DNA of 12,113 bases from Kiritimatiellia bacterium (GCA_017999015.1 JAGOBZ010000053.1:1-12113), one strand, 5' to 3'. Counted from the first letter of the stretch, positions 1 through 7,276 are shown. The notes: generated by a model from the letters alone, not told the origin. Translations and numbers: made by a program.

Positions 1-363
1 TTCGTGCCGTTCTTCGAACTCGCGTTCCACGATGTCGTCCTGTCCAATCCAGACAAGATCACGCAAGAGGTGCTTGATCAGGATCACAACCTCATCCTCG
101 TGGAATATGGCGGACGTCCGATCTTCTACGGCATCGGCAAGAACAATTTCGAGGGTATCGTGAAGGCGTGGCAGCAGTTCAAGGGCCTGCGCCATCTGAT
201 GACCGAGGAGATGGTGCGCCACCACGAGATCGCGCCCGGCATCGTGCGCGTGGAGTATGCGAACGGCGAGGCGATCATGGTGAACCGCAGCGACAAGCCC
301 TTCGCGATCAGCGGCGTGACCGTGCCCGTGAAGGACTTCCGTCTGCTGGCGAAAGACAACTGA
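1..363 (+). CDS. C-terminal end of a large glycosidase-like protein (5' end outside window)
   Basis: The reading frame is open from base 1, so the 120 residues seen are probably the tail of a longer protein; the GTG at 4 is unlikely to be a real start. The visible part begins with PFFELAFHD, continues with ILVEYGG and HLMTEEMVRHHEIAP, and ends in a beta-rich stretch with EYANGEAIMVNRSDKPF. Glycosidase-like proteins of the GH101/GH129 and DUF5696 type often end this way: a barrel-terminal 'PF-EL--HD' strand, then a small beta-sandwich with 'F/Y-A-D/N-G---VN' strands. The family match is from memory of the pattern, and the catalytic residues lie upstream of the window. The same C-terminal module recurs in the next gene. 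The enzyme would be expected to act on extracellular glycans, consistent with the nearby rhamnosidase and esterase, but no specific substrate can be given. Confidence 0.6.
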   Translation, partial: FVPFFELAFHDVVLSNPDKITQEVLDQDHNLILVEYGGRPIFYGIGKNNFEGIVKAWQQFKGLRHLMTEEMVRHHEIAPGIVRVEYANGEAIMVNRSDKPFAISGVTVPVKDFRLLAKDN

Positions 364-415
364 ATCAGAGGGGACAAAAGATAAAGGAGACAACGTTGGG
401 TAAAGGGAATTGATC

Positions 416-763
416 ATGAAAAGGATGTGGTTTTGTTTGTTGTCGATTGCTGTGTGGACGGGGTGGGTGGATGATCCCGATCTCGCGACGGTCGCGCCCG
501 CCGTGAACCGTGCCCAGCAGGGCGAGGAATCGAAGTGGGAGGACGTGGACGCGCACATTCCGCTGCGGCCGCAGCCGGGGTCGAAGCGGAGCATTCTCGC
601 GTATCTCTCTACCGTGTTCATGGAAGAGCACAGGCGCCTGACGGACGACGTGCGCCTTACGCGCTACGCGGACGGATCACGCATCGTCGTGAACTATGCG
701 AAGACGCCCTACACGTTCGAAGGCCAGATGGTCGATCCCGTTTCCTGCCGCATCTTCAGATAA
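416..763 (+). CDS. Small protein carrying only the C-terminal module of the preceding gene
   Basis: A 116-residue protein. The ATG at 416 is preferred because AAAGGGA (402-408) lies 7 bases upstream; a TTG at 410 is the alternative. The N-terminus (MKRMWFCLLSIAVWTGWVDD) looks like a short signal peptide or hydrophobic leader without a clear cleavage site. Residues from about 65 on (LSTVFMEEH to the end) align without gaps to the last 55 residues of the upstream protein. I count about 14 identities in 51 positions, including the core Y-A-D/N-G---I-VN----P-Y/F pattern. The linker has no recognisable domain. Two explanations fit: a free-standing exported copy of a glycosidase accessory module, or the remnant of a tandem paralogue that kept its signal sequence and tail but lost the catalytic middle. 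The 52-base gap suggests co-transcription with the gene upstream. Confidence 0.55.
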   Translation: MKRMWFCLLSIAVWTGWVDDPDLATVAPAVNRAQQGEESKWEDVDAHIPLRPQPGSKRSILAYLSTVFMEEHRRLTDDVRLTRYADGSRIVVNYAKTPYTFEGQMVDPVSCRIFR

Positions 764-872
764 AAGATCGCAAACGAAAAACAGCCGTTTCGGGCTCGAA
801 AAGCGGGGGAGGATTGTGTAATGTAACACCATGTTGGTCATGTGGTGGCCCTGTGCTTGAGGAGATTTTCCG
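764..872 (+). other. Short intergenic stretch with a possible 30-codon zinc-ribbon ORF overlapping the next gene
   Basis: No promoter is convincing here. A small frame opening at a TTG (814-816) and ending at 904-906 encodes CWSC, ten residues, then CVRC, the spacing of a zinc knuckle pair. It overlaps the isomerase start in another frame. The purine-rich GGGGGAGGA (805-813) sits too close to the TTG to be a good ribosome-binding site, so it is listed as a possibility only and discussed under findings. Confidence 0.2.
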
Positions 873-1907
873 ATGCGTCAGATGTGCAATGCGGTCTTTT
901 TTTTGAGTGTACTGGGTGTGGTTGCGCTTTGCGGCTGCGGGCGCGAAGAGACGCCTCGCAGCGCACTCAAACCGGTGGCTCCGCCGGTTGAGATGCCTCC
1001 GGACTATGTGGTCGCTATGGTGAACGGCACGCCGCTCTCGTGGGCCGACATGGAAAAGCGCGCGATGGGGTATCTCAAGGACGATGTGGAGGTGAACCAC
1101 CTGGTGATCCCGACCAATCGCATGGCAGAGGCCAAGGAGCATTTCCGGCGACGCTCCGTCAAAGCGTTTGTCTTTAAAACGGTGATGATGGAGGAGGCGG
1201 CCAAGGAGAAGATCCAGTTGGCCGAACTGGATCGTCAGGAAGGCCTGCGTTCGCTCGCGACATCGCTCAAGTCGCGTAATTGGACGACCAATGATTTTTT
1301 CTTGAAAGGCCCGATGGGCGAGGCGATGATGCGCCGCGAGTTTGAGGATGGCTTGGTCATCGACAAACTATTGAAGCAGAAAGTGCGTGACAGGCTGCGG
1401 GTTACTGATAAAGAGATCGCTGAATCCGTGGCCTTGCTGGAGGCCACCAACCAGGCGACGCGCGTCAAACTCGATGGAATCCGTAAACAGCTTCTGGACG
1501 GTGCGGATTTCGGGGATACGGCTCGCACGGTTTCCCAGTGCCCCAGCGCGAAGAAAGGCGGCGATCTCGGCGAGTTCAAGCGCGGCAACATGCTCAAAGG
1601 GTTGGAGCAAGCGGCGTTCACGCAGGAGATCGGCGCGATCGGCCCGGTGGTCGAGACGCGCTTTGGGTATCATATTCTGAAAGTCACGGCGCGCACGCCG
1701 GCGACAGAGGCGACCGCGACATCGCCGGCGGTTCCGGAGACAGTGCGCGTGTCGCATATCTTGCTCAAGAGCGTGCCGATCGACCACAAACGCATGACCG
1801 ACAGCATCGTGCGGATGAAGTACAAAGCCGGCGTTGACGCCTATTTCCGCGACCTCAAGTCCAAATCGAAAATCGAGTGCTTCTTCTATCCGGACATGAC
1901 CTTCTGA
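873..1907 (+). CDS. Lipoprotein peptidyl-prolyl isomerase, parvulin (PpiC/SurA) type
   Basis: A 344-residue protein starting at ATG 873 behind GAGGAG (859-864). A lipoprotein signal peptide ends in LCGC with the lipidated cysteine at about residue 22, so it should be anchored on the outer face of a membrane and act on exported proteins. Residues about 45-195 form a helical SurA-like chaperone region (VNGTPLSWADMEKR; RVTDKEIAES). Residues about 199-272 match the parvulin core: LLDGADFGDTA, CPSAKKGGDLGEF, GNMLKGLEQAAF and RFGYHILKV. The usual first strand, with the catalytic SHIL histidine, is missing before this core; an equivalent VRVSHILLK instead appears at 291-299, after the last core strand, followed by a helical tail. 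Prolyl isomerases of this class catalyse cis-trans isomerisation of X-Pro bonds and assist folding of secreted or outer-membrane proteins. The family is clear; activity of the rearranged domain is inferred. Confidence 0.88.
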   Translation: MRQMCNAVFFLSVLGVVALCGCGREETPRSALKPVAPPVEMPPDYVVAMVNGTPLSWADMEKRAMGYLKDDVEVNHLVIPTNRMAEAKEHFRRRSVKAFVFKTVMMEEAAKEKIQLAELDRQEGLRSLATSLKSRNWTTNDFFLKGPMGEAMMRREFEDGLVIDKLLKQKVRDRLRVTDKEIAESVALLEATNQATRVKLDGIRKQLLDGADFGDTARTVSQCPSAKKGGDLGEFKRGNMLKGLEQAAFTQEIGAIGPVVETRFGYHILKVTARTPATEATATSPAVPETVRVSHILLKSVPIDHKRMTDSIVRMKYKAGVDAYFRDLKSKSKIECFFYPDMTF

Positions 1908-1923
1908 CGCGGTTGACTGCCGC

Positions 1924-4900
1924 TCAGCGCGTGCAGAAGCGATAACGGCCGGAGCCGACACGGAAGGCCATGCGGTCACGGTCCGACGTGACGGGCGCCA
2001 CGTCGGCGGTCACATTCTTCGCATCCGGTTTGACCGGCAAGTAAACGGTCGCTTCGGTATTGACGGGAACCTCGACTTCCAGCACAAACGCGCCGTTCTC
2101 GCGCCGCCATTCGCTGCGGATGAGACCGTAGGGCGAGTCGTGTTCAGCCTTCACCCAGTCCAAACCCGCCACCGGCTCCGGCGCAATGACAAAACGCTTG
2201 AAAGCCACAGCTTGCGGATCGGCGGTGGCGGCGATGGCGGAGACGCTGTCGGGTAGGCGGATGCCGCCGAGATATTGGTAAAACCAAGCGGAGATGTCGC
2301 CAAACATGATGTGGTTATAGGACCCGCTTTCGGTTTTCCAGCTTTCCCAGAAGGTGGTGGCGCCTTGCCGGATCCAGTTACCGTAGGAGGGGTATTCATC
2401 TTTCGTGGCCATGGCGAAGGCGAGATCGGTGCGGCCGGCATCGCTCAGTGCACGGAATACATACTTCGAGCCCAGAATGCCGAAGTCCGGGAAGGCGCCG
2501 GTCTGCTGCACGGCCTCAACCAGACGCGTTTCCACGGCGAACCGTTCGGCGTCAGGGACGAGTCCTTGGTGCAGCGCACAGCTTTGCGCGGTCTGACTGC
2601 CGATCGAGTACACGCCGTTGCCTTTGTAGAGATGTCGTGTGTAGGCGTCACGGATCGAGCGCGCGAGCGCGGCGTATTTCTGGGCGTCAGCGGTCTTGCC
2701 GAGCTGCTCGGCGGCACGTGCCACGATCTGTGCGTCTAGGTAGTAATAGCCGGTGGAGGTCACCTCGACGGGCGTCTTGGTCTTGACCGGGATCCAGTCG
2801 CCGAGACCGTGCGAGACGATGCCGTCTTTGGAGCGCGAAGTCATGTAGTCGACATATTTCGCCATGGCGGGATAGGCGGTTTCGAGCGCGCGTGTGTCGC
2901 CTTGGTAGATGTACAGCATCCACGGAATGATCACGAGCGCGCTGTCCCATGCCGGACCATTGCCCCATTGATAACCCCAGCCGCTGGTCGGTACGATGCC
3001 CGGCAGATTGCCGTCGGCGCGCTGCTCGTCGATCAAGTCCTGAACCCATTTCTCATAGGCCGCCGTGTTCTGGAAATTGTACATCGCGAGTTCCGAGGCC
3101 AGCGACGCATCGCCGGTCCAGCCGTTCTTTTCGCGGTGCGGGCAATCCGTGGGATACCCGTTGACAAAGTTGCCGCGATAGGCCCAGAGGATGGTTTGTT
3201 GGAGCTTGTTCAGCAGTTCATTGGAGCAAGAGAAGCTTCCGGCATCTTTGAAATCGGTGTGAATCACGCAGGCCTCGATGCTCGCAGCGTCCGGTGCGCG
3301 CTTCAGGCCGCTGATCTGCACGTACTGGAAGCCGTTGTAGGTGAAACGGGGTTCGTACACCTGAGAGCGGCTGCCGTCGCAGACGAAGCGGTCAGTCTGG
3401 AACCAGCCGCCCGGCAGCGTTCCGAACGACGCGGGGTAACGGAAATGCTCGTCGGTGCCTTTCATGCTGAGGCTGCCGTCATCGTTGAGTTTTTCGCCGT
3501 ACTTGACCGTGATCACGTCGCCGGCGCGCTGCCCGTCGATCTTGAGCTTGATCCAGCCTGCAGTGTTCTGGCCGAAATCGACCAGCCAGGTGCCGGGGGT
3601 GAGCGCACGCACGGCGACCGGCTTCAGGCGTTGCGCCACCACGCTCGGCGGCAGTGCTGAGGCGGCGAGGCGTCCGGCGGGCGCGGGGACCACGTCGGCC
3701 ATCAACACCTGCTTTTCAAGGTCAGGCGCACCGGACGGCGCCTTGCCGAGCACCTCGCCTTCGCGGATGCAGTCGAAGCCGACGGGGCTCGCGACCTGAC
3801 GCCAGGTGTCGTCGGACACCACCATTGTACGCGTGCCGTCGTCGTACGTGATCTCAAGCTGTGCCAGCATGCGCGGGAAATCGCGCCAGGGGGCATTGTC
3901 GAAATTCCAGACAGCGACGCTGCGCACGTCGTACCAGCCGTGTCCTAACAGCACATGCAGCCGGTTTTCGCCGCGCGTGAGCTGGTCGGTCATGTCGTAC
4001 GTGGAGTACAGCACGCGGCGGTCGAAGCGGGTGGGGGCGGGGTCCAGCACCTTGCGGCCGATGCGGCGCCCGTTAAGACTCGCTTCATAGAAACCAAGAC
4101 CGGTGATGTGCAACGTGGCTTCGCGCACCGGGCGCGAGACTGAGAAGCGTTTTTCAAAAGCCGGCGAGACGAGTTCCCTGCGCCGTTCGATCTTGCCCCA
4201 AGGGGCACAGTCCACAGGGCCTGCCACCACAGCGGTCTTCCATGCGGCGTGCGTGAAACCGTCGGTCTGCTCTTTCCATCCCGTCGCCGCCTGAGCCGAC
4301 GCGCTCCAGGTGGCGTCGGTCGGCACGGCCTGTCCGTCGGCGAATTTCAGCACGGCGAGCAAGGCGGTGGGCCCCGGCTCCTTGTTCTTGACGGTGGCGG
4401 CGATCAAGTTGCGTCCGGGCTTGATCAAAGCCGCAACGTCCTGAAACCGCATCCAGCGCCACTCATTGAGGTGGCCCCAGGTCTTGGCGGCGCTCTTGCC
4501 GTTGATGAACACCTCGTATTCATCATCCGCCGTGAGCGCCAGCAGAACCGGCGCGTCTTGCGCACCGCGCGGGGCGTCGAATACCTTGCGGAAGTGGCGG
4601 ACACCCGGGGCCGCCTGCGCCAGTGAGGGGGCGTCGCCGGTCCAGATCCACTGCGCGCCGGCCAGATCGCAGTCCGGGCGCGTGGCGGCATTCGCGCCGA
4701 TCCAGCGGGCTTGCCAGTCGGCTGAACGCATCACGCCCATGATCCAGCGTCCTGTCGCGCTCCAGGCGGTGGGCGCATCGCTTTGGTTGTCCCAAGCGCG
4801 CACCTTCCAGTAACAGCGCTGCGACGTTGCGAGAGGCTTACCGGCGTAAATCACATTCAGCGATTGGCCGGAAACCACGCGACCGCTATCCCAAAGGTCG

Positions 4901-5160
4901 CCTTGGCCATCGCGCAGCCTTTCCGGCGAGGAGGCCACCAGAATCCGGTAGGCGGTCTGGCGCAGGTCACGCGCCGACCGGCGCGCGGCGGTCAGTTTCC
5001 AGCTCAGGCGCGGGGCCGGGTGATCAAGGCCCACGGGGTCTTGCAGGTAATCGACCGTCAGCGCCTGCGGGGCGGCGAGCGCACCGCGCTGGCCCCACGG
5101 TTTTTGTGCGCAACCTGCGACAATCATCAAGCCCGCCAACATCCACGGAATCTGTCTCAT
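1924..5160 (-). CDS. Lipoprotein alpha-L-rhamnosidase, glycoside hydrolase family 78
   Basis: A 1078-residue protein. ATG at 5160 is chosen because AAGGAGGG lies 4 bases upstream and it opens directly into a lipoprotein signal peptide (MRQIPWMLAGLMIVAGC, lipid cysteine 17); an in-frame TTG at 5181 lacks this support. GH78 enzymes release terminal alpha-L-rhamnose with inversion. Domains in order: an Ig-like N-terminal domain (about 30-145, LTVDYLQDPVGLD), an extra beta-rich segment (about 160-315), the rhamnosidase N domain (about 330-490, LGFYEASLNG), a concanavalin-like domain (about 505-640, WLVDFGQNTAGW), an (alpha/alpha)6 catalytic barrel (about 640-970) and a C-terminal beta domain. The catalytic motif TDCPHREKNGWTGD places D672, E677 (likely general acid) and D684; ATTFWESW supplies E939 as the likely base. 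No catalytic residue is missing. It ends 16 bp from the convergent isomerase gene. Likely role: debranching of rhamnose-bearing polysaccharide or glycoside at the cell surface. Confidence 0.95.
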   Translation of the reverse strand: MRQIPWMLAGLMIVAGCAQKPWGQRGALAAPQALTVDYLQDPVGLDHPAPRLSWKLTAARRSARDLRQTAYRILVASSPERLRDGQGDLWDSGRVVSGQSLNVIYAGKPLATSQRCYWKVRAWDNQSDAPTAWSATGRWIMGVMRSADWQARWIGANAATRPDCDLAGAQWIWTGDAPSLAQAAPGVRHFRKVFDAPRGAQDAPVLLALTADDEYEVFINGKSAAKTWGHLNEWRWMRFQDVAALIKPGRNLIAATVKNKEPGPTALLAVLKFADGQAVPTDATWSASAQAATGWKEQTDGFTHAAWKTAVVAGPVDCAPWGKIERRRELVSPAFEKRFSVSRPVREATLHITGLGFYEASLNGRRIGRKVLDPAPTRFDRRVLYSTYDMTDQLTRGENRLHVLLGHGWYDVRSVAVWNFDNAPWRDFPRMLAQLEITYDDGTRTMVVSDDTWRQVASPVGFDCIREGEVLGKAPSGAPDLEKQVLMADVVPAPAGRLAASALPPSVVAQRLKPVAVRALTPGTWLVDFGQNTAGWIKLKIDGQRAGDVITVKYGEKLNDDGSLSMKGTDEHFRYPASFGTLPGGWFQTDRFVCDGSRSQVYEPRFTYNGFQYVQISGLKRAPDAASIEACVIHTDFKDAGSFSCSNELLNKLQQTILWAYRGNFVNGYPTDCPHREKNGWTGDASLASELAMYNFQNTAAYEKWVQDLIDEQRADGNLPGIVPTSGWGYQWGNGPAWDSALVIIPWMLYIYQGDTRALETAYPAMAKYVDYMTSRSKDGIVSHGLGDWIPVKTKTPVEVTSTGYYYLDAQIVARAAEQLGKTADAQKYAALARSIRDAYTRHLYKGNGVYSIGSQTAQSCALHQGLVPDAERFAVETRLVEAVQQTGAFPDFGILGSKYVFRALSDAGRTDLAFAMATKDEYPSYGNWIRQGATTFWESWKTESGSYNHIMFGDISAWFYQYLGGIRLPDSVSAIAATADPQAVAFKRFVIAPEPVAGLDWVKAEHDSPYGLIRSEWRRENGAFVLEVEVPVNTEATVYLPVKPDAKNVTADVAPVTSDRDRMAFRVGSGRYRFCTR

Positions 5161-5257
5161 TCGACCCTCCTTAAGCCCCAATTAACAATACCCAGCAACT
5201 CTACACGACCGGTCCTATAGGCTCAATCAAAAACGGGCGTCAGAAGCGTTAGAAGCG
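5161..5257. other. 97-bp gap between rhamnosidase start and toxin end, with a 9-bp tandem duplication
   Basis: Both flanking genes point left, so the rhamnosidase promoter should lie here unless it is read through from the toxin gene. I see no convincing -35/-10 pair. AGAAGCGT occurs twice, 9 bases apart (5242-5249 and 5251-5258), right at the toxin stop codon. A run of five T on the minus strand just past it has no clear stem, so I do not call a terminator. Confidence 0.4.
5165..5172 (-). promoter_or_regulatory. Strong ribosome-binding site deciding the rhamnosidase start
   Basis: On the minus strand AAGGAGGG stands 4 bases before ATG 5160. It lies inside the extension that the TTG start at 5181 would add, so it argues for the ATG. 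Nothing comparable precedes the TTG. Confidence 0.75.
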
Positions 5258-5638
5258 TCACTCAGGTTTGAATTCGCTTGCGGTAAGAAAAGCGACTTCC
5301 TTAAAGTGTTTTTTATTGCCGCTGAGCAGCGTGTCTCCTGTTTCGCAGGCGGTGGCGAAGATGAGCGAATCACAAACACCGAGTTCGCTCTTCAACGCAC
5401 ATTCTTCCATAATCGAAATTGCGCGATTGGAGATATTCGTGGTGACCGGCAAAATTGAGAACGAAAGCTTGGAGAGGAATTTCTTCATCTCACGCATTTC
5501 ATCTTTATTGCGAACACCTTGCAACAATTCCATATAAGTGACGGAAGAGATCGCACGCGAATCGGCATGATCTATCGCCTTGAGCGCTTTCTTGTTGCCG
5601 CGAAACGCCCAGATCATGACATCAGAGTCAAAGATCAT
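5258..5638 (-). CDS. PIN-domain toxin, VapC-like ribonuclease
   Basis: A 126-residue single-domain protein, the usual size for VapC toxins, which are magnesium-dependent endoribonucleases that cleave RNA and stop translation when their antitoxin is lost. Visible PIN acidic residues are D4 and D6 in MIFDSDVMIW, E37 in SVTYMELLQG and D90 in GVCDSLIFATA; the later LLSGNKKHF matches the usual L-x-T-x-N-x-x-D-F region except that the acidic residue is replaced by histidine (H111). The ATG overlaps the antitoxin stop by 4 bases (ATGA), and AGGAG lies about 9 bases upstream, so the pair is translationally coupled. The gene is visibly AT-richer and uses more A/T-ending codons than its neighbours, which fits horizontal arrival. 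Target RNA is unknown. Confidence 0.9.
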   Translation of the reverse strand: MIFDSDVMIWAFRGNKKALKAIDHADSRAISSVTYMELLQGVRNKDEMREMKKFLSKLSFSILPVTTNISNRAISIMEECALKSELGVCDSLIFATACETGDTLLSGNKKHFKEVAFLTASEFKPE

Positions 5639-5883
5639 GCGAACGTTCTCCTGGAGCGCAGCCGGGCGATGTATTCGGTTGGATTCGCTAGATCGTCACG
5701 ATCAGCCCACATCCCCGCTGCGGCAAAGTCACTCGCGTTGGGCGTTTCAGGCTTGTAGTCCTCCCAAGGGATGACCACCGCCCAAGGACGTCCGTGAGAC
5801 GTGACGGTAACGCGCTCCCGGCGCGATACCGCAGCCTGGATATCCCTCATCCGGTTTCTGAAATCGATCAATTTCGTTTCCAT
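5635..5883 (-). CDS. Phd/YefM-family antitoxin
   Basis: An 82-residue protein starting at 5883 with GGAG 7 bases upstream. The N-terminal half (RMRDIQAAVSRRERVTVTSHGRPWAVVIPWEDY) is the typical Phd/YefM DNA-binding fold, with a helix followed by strands ending in 'GRPWAVVIP'. The C-terminal part (GMWADRDDL and EYIARLRSRR) looks like the tail by which these antitoxins wrap and inhibit a PIN toxin. It precedes and overlaps the toxin gene, the standard order. Members of this family usually repress their own promoter, more strongly in complex with toxin. A small palindrome beside the proposed promoter could be the operator. Family assignment is secure; binding to this particular toxin is inferred from gene order. 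Confidence 0.88.
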   Translation of the reverse strand: METKLIDFRNRMRDIQAAVSRRERVTVTSHGRPWAVVIPWEDYKPETPNASDFAAAGMWADRDDLANPTEYIARLRSRRTFA

Positions 5884-5918
5884 GGCAAATCTCCTATATG
5901 CTCATTTAAAATACACAT

Positions 5919-5947
5919 ATTGTAGCGTGAGACGGTGTGCCGCACAA
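5919..5947 (-). promoter_or_regulatory. Candidate sigma-70 promoter of the antitoxin-toxin operon
   Basis: Read on the minus strand, TTGTGC (5942-5947) and TACAAT (5919-5924) are separated by exactly 17 bases and lie 36 bases upstream of the antitoxin ATG. The -10 box matches the consensus at five of six positions, the -35 at three. A short inverted repeat, TGTG-CCG-CACA (5936-5946), overlaps the -35 and would be a sensible operator for autorepression. Predicted by eye only. Confidence 0.5.
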
Positions 5948-5979
5948 GGGGTAAAACACTCAACTTTCAACGTTTGCGC

Positions 5980-6009
5980 TTGATGAATGAGGAGCCGTTC
6001 ATTTATAGT
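5980..6009 (+). promoter_or_regulatory. Candidate promoter of the five-gene signalling operon
   Basis: TTGATG (5980-5985) and TATAGT (6004-6009) are spaced 18 bases apart and lie about 40 bases before the histidine kinase start. Between the boxes AATGA (5986-5990) and TCATT (5999-6003) form an inverted repeat, a position where a repressor could act. It is divergent from the antitoxin promoter, so the two operons may share control. Weak evidence: eye-matched boxes in an AT-rich gap. Confidence 0.35.
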
Positions 6010-6046
6010 GTGAGTCAATTTGACGCTCTGAAACGAAGTGGCACAC

Positions 6047-7276
6047 ATGGCTTCCGGTTTTTTTGACAGATTGGTCGCGCGGATCGACAAGTTGAACCCT
6101 GAAAGCCTTCAGGCGCAGATGGTGCGTCTGGCGCAAGAACGGGGGTTCTTGGAGACCATTTTCCAAACGATCCAAGAGGGCTTGGTGGTCATCGATAACG
6201 AAGGCCGATTGCTCTACGCCAACCATGCCGCTGAGCGGCTCGCCGGATTTGAATTCGCGCGGACCAAGGGACGTTCGATCATGCGTATCCTGCGTGATTG
6301 GGACTGGGAACATCTGTTGGAGGTGCCGGCTTCCGAAAGCGGCTGGGCGCGGATGGTGACGCGCGAAATCGAAGTCACGTATCCCGAGCACCGTTTCATC
6401 AGTGTGTATGCGATGCCGCTGAACGAGGAGGGCTTGGCTGAAAAGGGCGTTCTGGTGATTCTGCGTGATGTCACACGCGATCGCAGGCAGGAGGCCTCGA
6501 CGTTAGAGAGCGAGCGTTCCAATGCGATCAAATTGCTGGCGGCCGGCGTGGCGCACGAGATCGGTAACCCGTTGAACGCCCTCAACATCCATCTGCAGCT
6601 TCTTGCGCGCGAGTTGCTTGATCTGCCGGAAGGCACGCGCGAGCCGCTGGCTGATCTGGTGGGCGTGGCCCGCACCGAGGTGGAACGGCTGGACACGATC
6701 ATCCGGCAGTTTCTGCGCGCGCTGCGCCCGACTCAGCCGGTGCTGCGTCCGGAGCAGCCCACCGACGTGCTGCAGGAGACGCTGGCGCTGCTGAAGAACG
6801 AATTTGAAAATCGCCGCATCACGGTGTCGGTGGACATCACGGAGGCGATCCCGGCGGTGCAGCTTGATCGGTCGCAGATCAAGCAGGTGTTTTTCAATCT
6901 CATCAAAAACGCGCTGGAGGCGATGCCGGACGGCGGCGCGCTCAGGATCGAGATGGGCGCGGGTGACGTGTATGTGGATATCGCCTTCATCGACACGGGG
7001 AAGGGGATCGCGCCGGAGGAGCTGCAGCGCGTGTTTGAACCCTACCACACGACCAAGCAAACCGGCAGCGGGCTGGGGTTGATGATCGTGCAGCGGATTA
7101 TCGACGAGCATGGCGGCGAGATCGAGCTGTCGAGCAAGCCGGGCGCGGGCACCTGTTTTAAAGTGCGCCTGCCGCGTTCCGAACGGCGGGTCCGTCTGCT
7201 CACCACCCCGGCTCCCGCAGAAAATAACGGACCGAGGAGGTCGTTCGAGGGCACGCCTGAAGCAGTGATTGGATGA
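6047..7276 (+). CDS. Soluble PAS-domain sensor histidine kinase (NtrB/AtoS-like)
   Basis: 409 residues from ATG 6047; a GTG three codons earlier is possible, and neither start has a strong ribosome-binding site. There is no membrane segment, so it should sense something in the cytoplasm. A short helix leads into a PAS domain (about 35-145; FQTIQEGLVVIDNEGRLLYAN, ending VLVILRDVTRDR). The dimerisation and phosphoacceptor helix has H170 in GVAHEIGNPLNAL. The ATP-binding domain shows the N box (N288, NLIKNALEAMPDGG), G1 (DTGKGIAPEE, D316), F box (FEPYHTTK) and G2 (GSGLGLMIV, 340-348). All residues needed for autophosphorylation are present. The stop lies 4 bases before the response-regulator ATG, so the two form a cognate pair like NtrB-NtrC. 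The ligand of the PAS domain is unknown. Confidence 0.93.
   Translation: MASGFFDRLVARIDKLNPESLQAQMVRLAQERGFLETIFQTIQEGLVVIDNEGRLLYANHAAERLAGFEFARTKGRSIMRILRDWDWEHLLEVPASESGWARMVTREIEVTYPEHRFISVYAMPLNEEGLAEKGVLVILRDVTRDRRQEASTLESERSNAIKLLAAGVAHEIGNPLNALNIHLQLLARELLDLPEGTREPLADLVGVARTEVERLDTIIRQFLRALRPTQPVLRPEQPTDVLQETLALLKNEFENRRITVSVDITEAIPAVQLDRSQIKQVFFNLIKNALEAMPDGGALRIEMGAGDVYVDIAFIDTGKGIAPEELQRVFEPYHTTKQTGSGLGLMIVQRIIDEHGGEIELSSKPGAGTCFKVRLPRSERRVRLLTTPAPAENNGPRRSFEGTPEAVIG

Noticed and set aside
1908..1923. Shared bidirectional terminator between the convergent isomerase and rhamnosidase genes
   Set aside because: Only 16 bases lie between the stops and I find just a 4-bp stem (GCGG/CCGC) with no T tract.
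2809..3660. A 283-codon open frame on the plus strand inside the rhamnosidase gene
   Set aside because: It mirrors the catalytic barrel coding strand of a clear GH78 enzyme; the product shows no family features.
5161..5181. TTG start at 5181 for the rhamnosidase
   Set aside because: It would place seven residues ahead of a clean lipoprotein signal peptide and contain the strong ribosome-binding site of the ATG at 5160.
6039..6056. Possible sigma-54 promoter at TGGCAC near the histidine kinase start
   Set aside because: The GG and GC elements are not 10 bases apart and the -12 half does not match; it also overlaps the start codon.
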